Part shown: one piece after another, positions 1 through 11,701 of the stretch
Position numbering within the stretch: position 1 is the stretch's first letter
Layout: each line of letters opens with the position of its first letter
Assembly (NCBI GenBank): GCA_029961685.1
Contig: JARWKL010000008.1
Location: 6,512,501 to 6,576,500, forward strand
Direction: 5' to 3'
From: Aristolochia californica
Taxonomy: Eukaryota; Streptophyta; Magnoliopsida; Piperales; Aristolochiaceae
DNA: 64,000 nucleotides
The notes under the pieces: model-generated
Database searches by the model: none
Seen by the model: the letters and a program-made list of their open reading frames with translations, nothing else
What the model was told of the DNA's origin: nothing
Program-made: the position numbers and the translations under genes

Positions 1-4
1 TCCT

Positions 5-30
5 TCTCTCTTCTTCTTCTTCTTCTTTCT
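5..30. repeat. CTT-rich low-complexity tract
   Basis: A TTC/CTT trinucleotide run lies just left of the first recognisable copia codons at base 72. Bases 31-71 do not read as integrase, so the copia element is broken or interrupted here rather than simply continuing left in frame. Confidence 0.7.
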
Positions 31-71
31 TGTTGATCTAAAGTTCCTTTCATGAGATCATAAATTCTACA

Positions 72-2257
72 GCTTTAAAGACCGCAATGTACATCCTTAA
101 CAGGGTACTGAGCAAAGCAGTTGCCAAAACCCCCTATGAGCTTTGGACAGGCAAAAAGCCTAGCATTAGGCACTTACACATTTGGGGTTGTCCAGTTGAG
201 GCACGGCCTTATAGGCCACATGAAAGAAAACTGGACTTAAGGACGGTTAGCTGTTATTTCGTTGGTTACGCTGAACACTCTCTAGGCTATAAGTTTTACG
301 ATCCCACATCATGATCCTTCTTTGAAACGGAAAATGGGAGATTCCTTGAGGATATTGAGTTTGGAGGGGAAGAAAAAATAAGGAATATTGTCTTTGAAGA
401 AGAATCTGTTATTGACAGTGAGCAGGTCTCCATACCTATTGTTGTTCAAGATACAGTTCAGGTACTAGATAATAATGTTTAAGCTCCTATTCCTGATATT
501 GTTCCAGACCAAGACAACAATGAGATTCTTCCTCATGCACCACCCTTAGAACAAACTCAACAACCTCAAGAAGTGTCATTAAGGAGATCTACTAGGGAGA
601 CGAAAATGCGATTCCAGATGATTATATCATATTTCTTCAAGAACATGAGGATGACATCGGATTGACAGAAGATGATCTGATTAACTTCTGTCAAACCTTG
701 CGCAGTTCTAACTCTCAAAAGTGGATCGATGCCATGAGGATGAGATGAAGTCTAAGAATGACAATGGCATTTGGGATCTCATTGAGTTGCCTAAATGTGC
801 GAAGCCCATTGGTTGTAAATGGATATTTAAAACCAAGAGGGATTCAAATGGCAATGTTGAGAGATATAAGGCCCGTCTAGTTGCTAAAGACTTTACTCAA
901 AGGGAAGACATAGACTATAAAGAGACTTTCTCTCCAGTATCTTCGAAAGACTCTTTTAGAACAATAATGACACTAGTGACTCATTTAGATCTAGAGCTAC
1001 ATTAGATGGATGTTAAAACTGTGTTTCTCAATGGAGACATTGATGAGACAATTTATATGGTACAACCAACAAACTTTGTATCTGGTGATCCAAAGTCTAT
1101 GGTATGTAAATTGAAAAAATCCATTTATGGTCTCAAACAGGCTTCCGCTCAATGGTATCACAAGTTCCATCAAATCATCACCTTGTACGGTTTTGAGGCA
1201 AATGTTGTTGATGACTGGACTATGTATATCATAAGTTCAGTGGGAGTGAATATATTTTCCTGATATTATTTTTTGATGATATTTTACTTGCTAGTAGTGA
1301 TATACGCTTACTGCACGAAGCCAAGAAATTTCTGATGAAGAAATTCGAGATGAAAGATCTTGGTGATGCCTCTTTTGTATTAGGTATACAGATACTTAAA
1401 GATCGTTCTCAAGGTATCCTTAGGCTGCCACAAAAGAGCTATATCGATAAGGTTTTGAGTAGATATGGCATGAAAGATAGTAAACCAGGAGACACACCCG
1501 TCGCTAAAAGAGACAAGTTTAGTCTCAAACAATGCCCTAAAAATGATCTTGAAAGAAAAGAGATGCAGAAAATTTCCTATGCATCAGTAGTAGGGAGTTT
1601 AATGTATGCTCAAGTTTGTACTCATCCCGACATAGCATTTATAGTAGGAATTCTGGCAGGTATTTGAGTAATCCGGGTATGCAACATTGGAAGGCAGCCA
1701 AACCCGTGAAGCATTATTTGAGGAGAACAAAAGACTACATGCTCACTTATCGGAGATCAGACAGTTTAGAGATCATTGGGTTATCTGACTCCGACTTTGT
1801 CGGATACCAAGCTAGTAGACGCTCCACATCAGGCTACATTTTTATGTTGGGTGAAGGAGTTATCTCATGGAAGTCTGCTAATCAGACTCTCATAACTTCT
1901 TCAACCATAGCTGCGGTGTTTATTGCTTGTTTTGAGGTGTCCAACCATCGAATATAGTTACGAAACTTTGTCATTGGGCTTCGAGTGGTAGATAGCATTG
2001 ACAGGCCATTAAAGATTTATTGTGACAATAACTCGGCGGTACTTTATTCCAACAACAACAGGAACTCGACGTAGTCAAAGTTTATCGACATCAAGTTTCT
2101 AGTTGTTAAGGAGAGAGTTCAGAATAGGCAGATTTCTATAGAACATATAGGGACGAACTCTATGCTAGCAAACCCATTAACCAAGGGTTTAACGCCTAAT
2201 GTCTTTCATGAGCACACTGCTCATATGGGCGTTATTTCTGAGGATACCTTGGTTTAG
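72..2257 (+). pseudogene. copia pol remnant: integrase end, RT, RNase H
   Basis: Integrase C-terminal part runs from 72 to 314, with the conserved stretch TPYELWTGKKPS and then FVGYAEHSLGYKFYDP. A degraded linker follows to 720. RT begins around 750 with GCKWIFKTKRDSNG, then ARLVAKDFTQ, MDVKTVFLNGD and SIYGLKQA; its catalytic region reads FFDDILLAS near 1270 (usual form YVDD). RNase H is seen as SDSDFVGY near 1785 and continues, broken, to a natural end after an NPLTKGLTP motif near 2175-2195. In-frame stops at 312, 1003 and 1261, plus frameshifts near 1260-1335, 1660 and 1950, make it non-coding. The stop at 1003 sits where copia proteins carry glutamine before MDVKT, as expected from CAG to TAG. 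Confidence 0.9.
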
Positions 2258-2684
2258 TGGGAGTCATTTTTTGTACTATATGTTTTCTTTAGACATTGAG
2301 TTATTCGATTTTTTAAGTAATAACATTGATTACTTATTATTCTATTTATGAACTTGCTTGTGTTTTTCTATGTGAAATATTCACATTGCATTAAAGACTT
2401 CAGAAAGATCTGACTAAAGACTAAAGAAGGACCAGTTGGAAATAGGCATGTCTGAGATCACATTGCATGAAATTTCCATTCTACTTATCCATATTTGATC
2501 TATGTCATTGAGTGTATAAGTATGGTGATGATCGTGGTTTAGTCACGACTGTAATGTGATGAAAGTCGCAGTGGTTCCATTATTAATATATAAGATGGTT
2601 CCATTATTAATAGTATACAGATGCGCGTTTAAAGAATTTGTGATATAATTGTTTCAGGAATGATATGTAACCCAAGTCGGAGAT

Positions 2685-3060
2685 TGTTAGGAAATTCACA
2701 TTTCCTATTCTAATTTGGGTAACATATTTATTATGCAATTATATTTTCTATTTTTAATGGAATGGGCTCAATTAAGTGGTCTAATTTTGTTAAACCCATT
2801 AAGGAATATGGGCCATGAATATGGACCAATTGAGTAGATACCATAGGGAATTATGGGAACCTTATATAAGGAGACACATTATGGTTATGGTCCCCAATAT
2901 ACTAAATCACATACAGTTTCCCTTCTCCCCATCCAGAAGAGAGAAGAAGGTCCCATTGAGGAATAAAAAGATTTAGTTGAGGAAGACCACAACACCAATC
3001 ATCCTAATATTCTGGCATGATGTAAATTCTGGATTATGATAGATTATAGTTTTTCTATCA
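2685..3060 (+). repeat. 3' LTR of the copia element (family 1)
   Basis: It starts TGTTAGGAAATTC directly after a purine tract and ends TCTATCA, close to the TCTAACA end of the family's full LTRs at 35298-35752 and 38772-39226. At 376 bp it is shorter than their 455 bp because a stretch after GGAAGACCACA is missing. A TATA-like CTTATATAAGG lies near 2861. The right boundary is inferred by alignment with the other two LTRs. Confidence 0.82.
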
Positions 3061-4259
3061 TTGGCAACTCTACGAAAGTTGTTAGGATGTCACTCATCAT
3101 GTTGTCATTTTATAATTGGTACTTCCTACTCATTGAAATTCTTGCGAATTCACATAGATGAACAGGAGCAGAGCACGTGGGCAAGAGAGGAAAAGGAGTT
3201 AGGGAGAGGAGTGATCGGCGGTTCTTTTCAGCCAAGCCAGAAAGTGCCAAGCTCTTAAAAGTCGGAAGTTGCAATCGCTCTGCTGTTGACAGTGCGAGCT
3301 TCTTTTGGTTTTTGGGGAGGTGGGGCATTAAATCATACTAGCTCGTTACTCAAATCGTGCAAATAATGAAAAGGCTACAGAGGGATGTTGTTTACTCAAA
3401 TCGTGCAAATAATGAAAAGGCTGCAGAGGGATGTTGTACAGTGAGAATTCCTCAGCGTGAAAATCTGTAAAAGAGCTTCTCCCATGGAGTTTGTCATGTT
3501 TCGTTTTGCATTGCTAGGTGCTTGTATGGTCTGAAAACTGGACATTTTTATATTCTGTGCCTGGAATAGTTACTGTGTTCTCCCGGTTGACATTGGTAAG
3601 TGGGTACCTAATCAGAAAACTTTTGATTTTGCTCAGCCCAAGGGCTTGAAGGATTTTTACACAGGAGATCCTCACGTGCCTCTTCAGGGACCTCTCATCA
3701 ACGGGGAGGTTCAAGAATGTCTTCTTCTGCCGAAATTTCACTTCATCAATTATTTCATCATTTGACTACTCTTCTGCTGCCACTGAAATTAACAGCTCAA
3801 AATTTTGAAATTCGCTAGCGCTCGGGGCTGGCGGCGGCCACCCTTCCTCTCGTGTCACCCCCACATGCAAGACACGATCCTCTTTTTCAGCCTTTGAAGA
3901 CGAATAAAATTCTCTTTGCTACTGCTTTAGCTAATCTAATCTGGTTTAGCATTATTTCTTCCACTTATCTTCAATTAACAACTACCAAAAGAAGAAAAAA
4001 AAAAACAGCATTTCTTCATGGGTCCTCCCTTGTGAAGATCGTAAACAGAGACAATTGGTGCTTCTTGAATGTCTAGATTTTCGTCATAAATATTACAGTT
4101 TTTTGTGATTAATGAAGATGGTCCTTTATGAGTAGGATCTTTTGCCAGCAGAACCGAGGGTAAAGCATCATTCCTGTTTCAGGAAACAGTTTTTTTTTTT
4201 TTTTTTTTGCAGGCTCCATTCTTTTGGGGGAATAGTTGAGACCCATTTCGGTGCGGAAC
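3061..4259. other. unassigned sequence without a recognised gene
   Basis: Holds a short tandem duplication (3346-3437), a 19-base T run (4190-4208) and open stretches on both strands. The minus-strand stretch at about 3514-3756 is open for over 75 codons (with a segment FLNLPVDERSLKRHV) but begins after a stop and matches no family I know. It could be a degraded exon or chance. A polyadenine run near 3992 and the GC-rich stretch at 3815-3845 show no other structure. Confidence 0.4.
3346..3437. repeat. 46-bp tandem duplication
   Basis: Two adjacent copies of a 46-bp unit starting TTACTCAAATCGTGC (3346-3391 and 3392-3437) differ at a single base (CTACAG versus CTGCAG). The near-identity indicates a recent local slippage or repair duplication. 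Confidence 0.95.
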
Positions 4260-4536
4260 CAAGAGCAAACAAGTAATGATCAAAATGACAGATCTTCTAC
4301 TGTTTAGCCGATGAAACTCCATTTGATTCCCTTTTGTCTTTAGAGTGTTGTGAGTCAGTTTAACCTATATTAGCTCGAACCAATATACTGCTTCCAGACT
4401 TGCAACCACTGACCAATATCTGGGTTTTTGGTTTGTGGTCATGTGAAATGAATTTTTCATTGCTACTATTGCTGCTACCATTTTGTGGCTGAGTACAGAT
4501 TTTCTCGGCTACTTGAAGACTATTATGTGTTGGGGA

Positions 4537-4650
4537 ATGGCTACTGAGCTCCAGAACCACGAAGAAGTGCCAGAAGACCACTTCAGGAGAAAGCTTGCAG
4601 CTGCTGGTAGGAGATCTATTTTTTTTCTTGGTTCTCTCAGCCAAAAAAAA
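4537..4650 (+). pseudogene. GL3/EGL3-type bHLH transcription factor, exon 1 remnant (unit A)
   Basis: The start codon at 4537 opens a reading that begins MATELQNHEEVPED and continues HFRRKLAAA, the N-terminus typical of GL3/EGL3/MYC1 bHLH regulators that act with MYB and WD40 partners in anthocyanin and epidermal-cell control. The next conserved block of the family (a WSYAIFW-like motif) is missing and a T run stands in its place. The same remnant is at 56129 in unit B. In unit A the following exon is absent: about 520 bp of unit B sequence is replaced by 4773-6860. Shared sequence with unit B starts near 4263 and ends at 4772. Not functional. Confidence 0.72.
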
Positions 4651-4772
4651 AAAAAGTGTTTTATTTGTCTGTTCCACATCTCAAATTAATGAGATCAGGT
4701 TCTGTTCTGCGTCAAGGTTTTCTTCTGCTTAACATCTGCACATTTACTTGTTTTTTTCAGCCTCTTGGTTTC

Positions 4773-5950
4773 TGTTGAAATGTACAGCTGTATAGCGTGA
4801 TCAGAGGAAACTGTATAGCGTGATTGTTTCCTCCGATCCCGTGATTGTATTCTTGATTTTATTCCTTGATTTTAGGATTTAAATTGATCCTAAAATCAAC
4901 TTGTAATGTATTATAAATAGCCTCTTAACGGAGAAGAATAAACTCATCGAAAAATCATTCTTTTAGTCTCTGTTATTATTTTCGGTTTGTTCTGTTTTAC
5001 ATGGTATCAGAGCAGGAGAATTATCCTCTCTTTTCCATCGCAGAAAGTCGGAGCTAAGTGCTCCTGTAATAGCTGAAGGAGGAAGCCGGAGGAAGGAAAA
5101 AAAAAAATCCGTCGGAGTTGCAGAACTCTATTTTTTCTGCAACTCCATATTCCGGCTGTCCCAATGCCAAAAGAACGTCGCCGACGCCCGAAGACGTCGC
5201 TTAAGACCGAAGACAACCGCCGACGACAGTTCCACCTTCCCGTTATTACTGCCGATCACCACTGCCGCCGAGGGAAGCCGAATTGCCGAAAGAGAACAAA
5301 GTTCTCTTACGACGGTCTTGTAGTTGGAATCACGTCGCCGACAAGTGCCGACGATCGCCGACAAGTGCCGACGATCGCCGACAAGTGCCGACGATCGCCG
5401 ACGAGCACTGACGACGGCACCACCACCCTGTTCCGACTGAAGCCGACGCTCCGCTGTCGTTGCCGAAGATGAGGACGAAGGTATTTTTTAACTTAGGAAC
5501 TACTGTTCCTTTATTTTTCCTGCCGACCCAGACCGACGAGTCAACCGAACCGGTATAAACCCGAACCGGATCGGACCAGCACTGGAGCGGACCAGAATTG
5601 AATCCGCCCAGATCGTACCGAACCGGACCGGACTAAACCAAACTAGACAGGATTAGAAAAAAAAAAAATTTCGGATCGATGGCCACCACTACAGGCGCAT
5701 CCACCGAACTTATCCCATCACCACAGATTATAGTCCACCAAGATAATTCTGCGTTTCCAACTGGAATTATCCTCGATGAGACCAATTATTCATTATGGTC
5801 CCAACTCATGGAGATGCGAATTGGCGCAAGCAACAAAGCTGGATACCTCACCGGCAAAACAAAAAAACTAGCATCTGGTGATGCTAATCTTGGAGCATGG
5901 ATTACTGAAAATCAAAGAGTCAAAAGTTGGCTTATTGACTCCATGAGTCG
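4773..5950 (+). mobile_element. truncated Ty1/copia element: 5' LTR, PBS, leader and partial gag
   Basis: A 229-bp LTR (4773-5001, TGTTGAA...TTTTACA) carries a TATA box (TATAAATA at 4912) and is followed at once by TGGTATCAGAGC (5002-5013), the standard site complementary to initiator methionine tRNA. A GC-rich leader and a gag start at 5679 follow. The element stops abruptly near 5950, where sequence from a local spacer repeat takes over. No second LTR of this family is in the window. The left junction falls exactly where unit A departs from unit B (after GGTTTC at 4772). Confidence 0.88.
5341..5400. repeat. three perfect 20-bp tandem repeats in the copia leader
   Basis: The unit ACAAGTGCCGACGATCGCCG occurs three times without change, with weaker copies on both sides rich in GCCGAC. 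It lies in the untranslated leader between primer-binding site and gag, which is unusually GC-rich for this window. Confidence 0.97.
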
Positions 5951-5956
5951 AATTGG
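5679..5956 (+). pseudogene. copia gag, N-terminal fragment
   Basis: Reads from ATG at 5679 with a Gag-like N-terminal region: LDETNYSLWSQLMEMRIG, then GYLTGKT and AWITENQRVKSWLIDSM. The LDETNYSLW block is typical of copia Gag N-termini. About 90 codons are present where such Gags run to several hundred residues. The frame then enters unrelated spacer sequence and ends at 6024-6026. Broken by truncation, not by point mutation. Confidence 0.85.
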
Positions 5957-6860
5957 GATTATCATAGAGGGATTTGCCTTTGTGGAAAAAAAAGGAGACC
6001 TAGATGTTATCATCTCTTTTGAGTGATGCATACACCACTTTGACTTTTAATAATTGGGAATTATTTTTTACTTTTTATCTTTTAAACATAATTATAAAAT
6101 TTATTAGCAAAATAAATAAAAATTCTTGTCAAATTTAATAGGTTTTTTATAATAAAATTATTACAAAATATATAGTAATATGATATTTATTATAAAATGT
6201 TATTATTTAGATTCCCAAAGGGTATTGACTTGTTTGGGAGATTAACAATTTCTTCCTCGTAGAGGGTACTCATCCTACAAATGGATTCAAATTTTTTTAA
6301 GTATTTCCTTGATTTTTGTAGAAATATTTTGATTGTTTTAGCTAGAGGATAAAAAATTCAATTTTATTAAAAATAGTCAAGCCGAGTGGTTAATCCCACC
6401 TTTTTTTCCCATGCCACCCTTTTTTCTCTTTTCTTGCTCGAAGTTACTGCATGAAACTGTGAGAAACATGCATTTGATCAAGCTTGCGACGGTGAAGTCT
6501 TCATTCTCTAGAGCCACGGACTGTACCTATGATGATTTGCATTGGTTTCGAAACTCTGGTTAGCCTTGAAGAATGACACACATTGCACTTGCCAAAAACT
6601 TCCGAATTTTGTTTTTTTCATGATTTTACTAGTAAGATGCGTCTAGAATCATTCTAGCCTAATTGGAGTTAGCATTCTCCTCTTTCCAGTTTCTTGTTTT
6701 CTTAATCCTCGAGGTGGGAACAGTTATGGAATCATGACAATTGGAAGAGTATTGAGAACACAAAAGATCAATTTTGTGTTCAATCCGTCCTCCTCAACAC
6801 TCTATTCAAGTGTTTTTCTTTGGAAACTGGAGCAGTTTTCAGTCCATTTGTCGTATGTTT
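5951..6860 (+). repeat. displaced copy of the RLP spacer repeat (T segment)
   Basis: From GGGATTATCATAGAGGG to GTCGTATGTTT this matches 26266-27165 (unit A) and 59524-60422 (unit B), and less closely 44512-45220. It is fused on the left to copia gag and on the right to the short bHLH-flank sequence GCTTGGACAAAAG. No gene is recognised in it. Confidence 0.88.
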
Positions 6861-6873
6861 GCTTGGACAAAAG

Positions 6874-7693
6874 TGATAGGATTATACAAATCAAATTATA
6901 CCTAGGGAACAAAATTAAATACATAGATTTAACATGGTTCACCCAAATTGGGCTACGTCCACAACTGCTTATGATAATTCTTTATAGAGAATATAGTTCA
7001 ATGTTTATAATTTCCTATCCATACAATCCATACATTAATCTACCACTGCAGATAAATGAATACAGATCTGTAAAAGGAACAATATAACCTGTATGAAGAC
7101 CTGAGATTCGTCGACGCCCAAATAGCACCGGTCAGAAACAACACGAAACAAACATCACACGGTCAGTAATAAAATGAACCAGATAAGCCTCTGCGGAGGA
7201 GTTCCTTCTTCCTCTCCCTCTACAATGAGGATACAACGCCCTTCTTCCTACTCTGGTCTCTCTCACTCTACACTGAGGATAGAGACGCCCAACGAGAGAA
7301 ATCACGCAACGTCGAAGTAGCACAACGACAGCAAGCAGAGAGCTCTGTTTCTGTAGCAACGTCTCTGTGGGAAAGGAAGTGATTTCTCACTGTATCGATC
7401 ATACAAGAGCTTCTCACTCGAAGCACAAAGATTTCTCTCTGTCTCTGAAAATCAATCCTTCAAAGAGCTTCACCAGAAAAATTCGAACCTGTTTCTGTTT
7501 CTCTCATTTTTTTCCTTTTTCTCTCACGCTGTGGAAAATCACAACGGGATTAAGAATTCATCGGGGGGAGGGAGATATAAAAACTAAGAGTAAGTTTTAA
7601 TGAGGTTGAGTGTTCCACTTGCCAACTTCATAAAGAAAACCAAAAAATTCCCTATATGTCCCTTGACTATTCAAACTTGGGGATTCCCTAATA
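6874..7693 (-). repeat. 3' LTR (element orientation) of the minus-strand copia
   Basis: Matches 11717-12550 throughout. It is 14 bp shorter, mainly from a gap in a CT-rich stretch near 7215. Roughly 6-10% of positions differ by eye, mostly transitions. The terminal bases read TGATAGG and CTAATA instead of TGTTAGG and CTAACA of the partner. Confidence 0.95.
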
Positions 7694-7761
7694 ATCTCCC
7701 ACTTGAAGACTGATATCAATCTGTCTTCACACATCAATGCAACAGCTTTATCTAGGTCCAT

Positions 7762-9320
7762 TCATTCTTGCAGACCAACTGAAGCTGAACATAGCTTCAT
7801 TTTATCAATAGTCATCGGCTTTGTTAGTATGTCCGCAGGATTCCTGTCACCTTGGATCTTCTTCAGCGTTAACACCTCATCCTCTAACAAAGATTTGATG
7901 AAATGATAACGAAGACCAATGTGCTTAGTTCTAGAATGAAATGCAAAATTTTTTGCCAGATGTATCGCAATCTGACTGTCACTGTGCAAGGCATTCATCC
8001 TTTGCTCGAAACCAAGCTTGATTAACAATCCTTGAAGCCATATCATCTCTTTACTGGCTTCTGTTATAGCTATATATTCAGCTCCAGTGGTGGATAATGT
8101 AACAATCTTCTGTATCTGCGACATCCAACTGACAGCTATTATGCCCACAATAAACACTTAACTAGTGGTGCTTCTCCGGTGATCAACTTCTCCTGCAAAA
8201 TCTGCATCTGTGTACCCTTGTACTTGCAATTCACCTTTGTCAAAGTGCAAATACTTATCTATGGTGCCACACAGATATCTCAAGATCCACTTTACTGCCT
8301 TCCAGTGGGTCTCACCTGGGTTTGACATAAATCTGCTAACGGGTCCCACTGCATGACCAATATCTAGTCTCGTACAGACTATTGCATACATCAAACTACC
8401 AATGGCTGAGGCATAGGGAACCTTATCCATGAGCTCTCTCTCTTCTTCTGTGTGAGGAAACTGATCCTTGGATAGACATGAGTGTTTGTCCAAGGGTGTG
8501 CCAACTGGCTTGGCATTGCTCATGTTGAATCTCTACAAAACACGAGTAATGTACTCTGCTTGAGATAACTGCAATACTCCACTTTGCTTATCTCTTGTGA
8601 TTTGCATTCCGAGAATCTTCTTAGCTGGACCCAAATCCTTCATGTCAAATTCTTTTGATAATTGCCGCTTCAAGTTTCTGATCTCATCCATATCTGACCC
8701 AGCTACTAACATATCATCGACATAAAGTAGCAAAATGATATAACTAGATGTGTACCTTTTGAAGTAGCAACAATGATTGGCATTGCACTTCTGGAAACCT
8801 TCCTTATGCATGAAACTATCAAACTTCCTGTACCACTGTCTTGGAGCCTGTTTTAAACCATACTGGCTCTTTTGGAGTTTGCACAACATATTCTCTTTCT
8901 TATTTTCTGAGAAACCTTCTGGTTGATGCATATATAACTCCTCATTCAAGTCTCCGTGAAGAAATACAGTTTTCACATCTAACTGCTCTAGATAGAGATC
9001 TTCAATGGCAACAATGCTCAACATTGTTCTGATAGTGGTGAGTTTCACAACAGGAGAAAATATGTCAGTGTAATCGATTCCTTCCTTTTGTTGGAATCCT
9101 TTGACAACCAATCGGGCTTTGTATCTCTTAGAGCCATCGTGCTCGTCTTTCACCCGATACACCCATTTGTTATGGAGGGCCTTCTTCCCTATGGGTAACT
9201 CAACTAGTTCCCATGTTTGATTTGAAATTAGAGAATTCATCTCATCTTTCATAGCAAGCTCCCACTTGCTAGCATCTTCAGTCTAACATGCATCTTCATA
9301 GCATTCAGGTTCTCCTTCAT
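7762..9320 (-). pseudogene. copia reverse transcriptase and RNase H
   Basis: RT: KWVYRVKDEHDGSKRYKARL, LDVKTVFLHGDLNEELYM, QYGLKQAPRQWYRKF, and the catalytic LLLYVDDMLVAGSDM near 8700. RNase H: DADFAG near 8200, TGAEYIA near 8080 and SDSQIA near 7985 supply the acidic residues; the natural C-terminus follows PADILTKPM and ends at 7762. Breaks: a stop in CxTED near 9284, a stop in VLxRF at about 8532, and a stop after RRSTTS at about 8158. The catalytic residues survive, but the frame is closed. Confidence 0.93.
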
Positions 9321-9438
9321 CAGTTATCAATAGATAATTGATGTATCTCCTGTTAGGAACATGAGATCGAGAAGATCTTTTAAATATCGGACCTAGAATA
9401 GGGGATTGTGTTATGTCGGACTGGTGTGCACTACTCTA

Positions 9439-10880
9439 TTAAACAGATTCCTCTGTCTGAGGGCTTGCTATAGAATCATCTGGGACATCATCCACATATG
9501 CATATACTAGCTCTCTCTCTAGTGAGTTACTGTCATCTGCAGTGTGTCTGTCCTTGTACATCACCCTTTCACTGAAAATCACATCCCTGCTGCGGATCAC
9601 CTTTTTGTTTTCATCATCCCATATGCGATATCCAAATTCATCCTCGCCATAACCGAGGAAGGTACATTTCTTGGATTTTGGATCAAGCTTATTCCTGCCT
9701 TGATCACTGACATGCACATACACCATACAACCAAAATATTTAAGGTGTGAGAGTCTTACTTCTTTTCCACTCCATACCTCTTCTAGTATTCTGTATTCCA
9801 GTGGAACTGATGGACCTCGGTTGATCAAATAAGCTGTTGTGCTGACTGTATCTGCCCAGAAGTGCTTTGGTGGGCCTGACTACATACGCATACTTCTGGC
9901 TCTCTCAGTCAAAGTTTTGTTCATACGCTCAGCTACACCATTGTGTTGAGGCGTACCTGGCACGGTTCTCTCCATGCGGATCCCATGATCATAAAAAAAC
10001 TTCTTGAATCTGGTGTCTTCATATTCACCACCATTATCAGTTCTCAGCTTTTTGATCTTAAGCCATGTTTCATTTTCAACCACGACTTTCCATTTTCTAA
10101 AGGTATCAAACACTTCAGACTTGTGACTTAGAAAATAAACCCATACCTTCCGTGAATGATCATCGATGAATGTCATGAAGTAGTGTTTTCCACCAATGGA
10201 TGAAACAGTTGTTGGCCCCCAAAAATCAGAATGAACGAGCTCTAGCCTTTCCTTCTTCGGAGCTCTGCCATGTGTCTGAAAGCTAACTCTCTTTTGCTTT
10301 CCAAGTAAGCAATCCTCGTACACATCAATTTTTACTGACTGTAGCGCTGATAGTTCCCCCATGGAATGCATAATCTTCATTCCTTTCTCACTCATGTGGC
10401 CCAGTCTCTGGTGCCACAGGTTGGAACCTTGGTTGCTTGTTGCAGCAGCAATGGTACAACATGCTTGTGCTGTCATGTAGAGAGTACCACTCTTCTTTCC
10501 TTGTGCAACCACCAATGCACCTTCTCAATCTTCCAATCATCACCATGGAAGGTCGTGGTGTAGCCTTCACTGGCTAGCTGCCCTACTGAGATTAAGTTCT
10601 TTCTCAAGTCAGGAATGTGCCTGACATTTTTCAGCTCCCATGCAGACTCATTCAACTGGATCTTCAGTACACCTTTGCCTACAATATCGCACGGTTGATC
10701 ATCACTGAGATATACCTTACCAAGGTTCTTGGACACATATTTCTCAAAGAGCTCTTTCTGCGAGGTAGCATGGAATGATGCTTCAGAGTCTAATACCCAA
10801 GACTCCTCCTTGCTCTCCAGAGAGCATATCAATGCAGCATCATTCCCTGAAGTGGAAGCAACATTTGCTTCTACCTTCAC
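9439..10880 (-). pseudogene. copia protease and integrase
   Basis: Protease active site is at about 10785 and reads WVLDSEASFHAT, where aspartic proteases of this family have DSG; the Gly to Glu change should abolish activity. The integrase zinc-binding region has LWHQRLGH and then a YEDC where CxxC is expected. The catalytic core shows HSDFWG, LRTDNGGEY and GVAERMNKTL, so D, D and E are present. A stop at about 9880 follows RSMRM, and a frameshift near 10480 separates the protease from the integrase frame. It ends at a stop at 9439. Confidence 0.93.
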
Positions 10881-10883
10881 CTC

Positions 10884-11666
10884 TTGATCCTTCGGTGCAC
10901 TATTACATTGACTTTGGTAGTGCCCGTTTTTCCAGTAGTTCCAACACTTGACACTTGAGTTCTAAGATCTGTTTGGGTTTCTAGATTGAGACATTCTATT
11001 CTGAGAAGTGCCTCGATGAGTTGACCTTCCAGGCCTATTTCCTTTAGTTCTTCCTCTTGCCTCTGTAGACAATGCTGAAGAAATCGTCCCTTCACCCGAC
11101 GATTTTCTTCTGATTTCTTCACTGAGAACTAGATCACGTACATCATTGAATTTTAACTTGTTGCTTCTTGACGAGTTGCTCACTACTATAACAGTGGCAT
11201 TCTAGCTCTCTGGCAGGGAAGACAAAAGTATCAATGCTTGTACTTCATCGTCGAATTCAATTTCGACTGAACTCAATTGGGTTGTAATGATATTTAGTTC
11301 GTTTATATGTTGAGCTATCGATGCTCCTTCTGTCATCCGCAAATTGAACAGTCGCCTCATCAAATGCACCTTATTTTAGGCTGATGGCTTCTCGTACATA
11401 TTTGCGTGAGCCTTCATGAGACCTGTTATGGTCTTCTCTTTTGCTATGTTAAATGCAACATTGCCAGATAATGACAGTCGGATGAATCCAAGGGCTTTCC
11501 TATCAAGGAGGTTCCACTCTTCGTCCTTCATACTGTTTGGCTTCACTCCATCAAGCGGTAGGTATAAATTTTTCTAATACAGGTAATCCTCTATCTGCAT
11601 TTTCCAAAAACCAAAATCTGCCCCATTGAACTTTTCAATTTTTAACTTCCCTTCCTCTGCAACCAT
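10884..11666 (-). pseudogene. copia gag
   Basis: The minus-strand ATG at 11666 opens with MVAEEGKLKIEKFNGADFGF, a typical copia Gag start. NKVHLMRRLFNLRMTEGAS near 11350 is the conserved central Gag segment. The zinc knuckle at about 10905-10950 reads CWNYWKNGHYQSQC, so its second cysteine is tyrosine. In-frame stops are found near 11576 (after YLY), 11380 (after KPSA) and 11203 (after PES). A frame change is needed near 10960. Confidence 0.9.
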
Positions 11667-11701
11667 TGCTCCCACTCAAATTTGACTTTCTGTATAACCT
11701 A

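Larger units (their letters stand above)
72..3060 (+). mobile_element. Ty1/copia retrotransposon, 3' half (family 1)
   Basis: The order is end of integrase, reverse transcriptase, RNase H, a non-coding stretch (2258-2684), a polypurine tract ending in GGAGAT, then an LTR starting TGTTAGGAAATTC at 2685. The order integrase before reverse transcriptase marks Ty1/copia. No 5' LTR, gag or protease is present. The LTR and the non-coding stretch match the element at 35298-39226, so the two belong to one family. The left end is truncated. Confidence 0.92.

Noticed and set aside
3514..3756. Minus-strand frame of over 75 codons
   Set aside because: Open but preceded by a stop, without a recognisable family or paralog in the window; kept as unassigned rather than called a gene.
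7132..7906. Plus-strand open frames at 7132-7906, 12235-12648 and similar
   Set aside because: They lie in the copia LTRs or antisense to copia RNase H; the LTR ones recur in both LTRs and are shadows.
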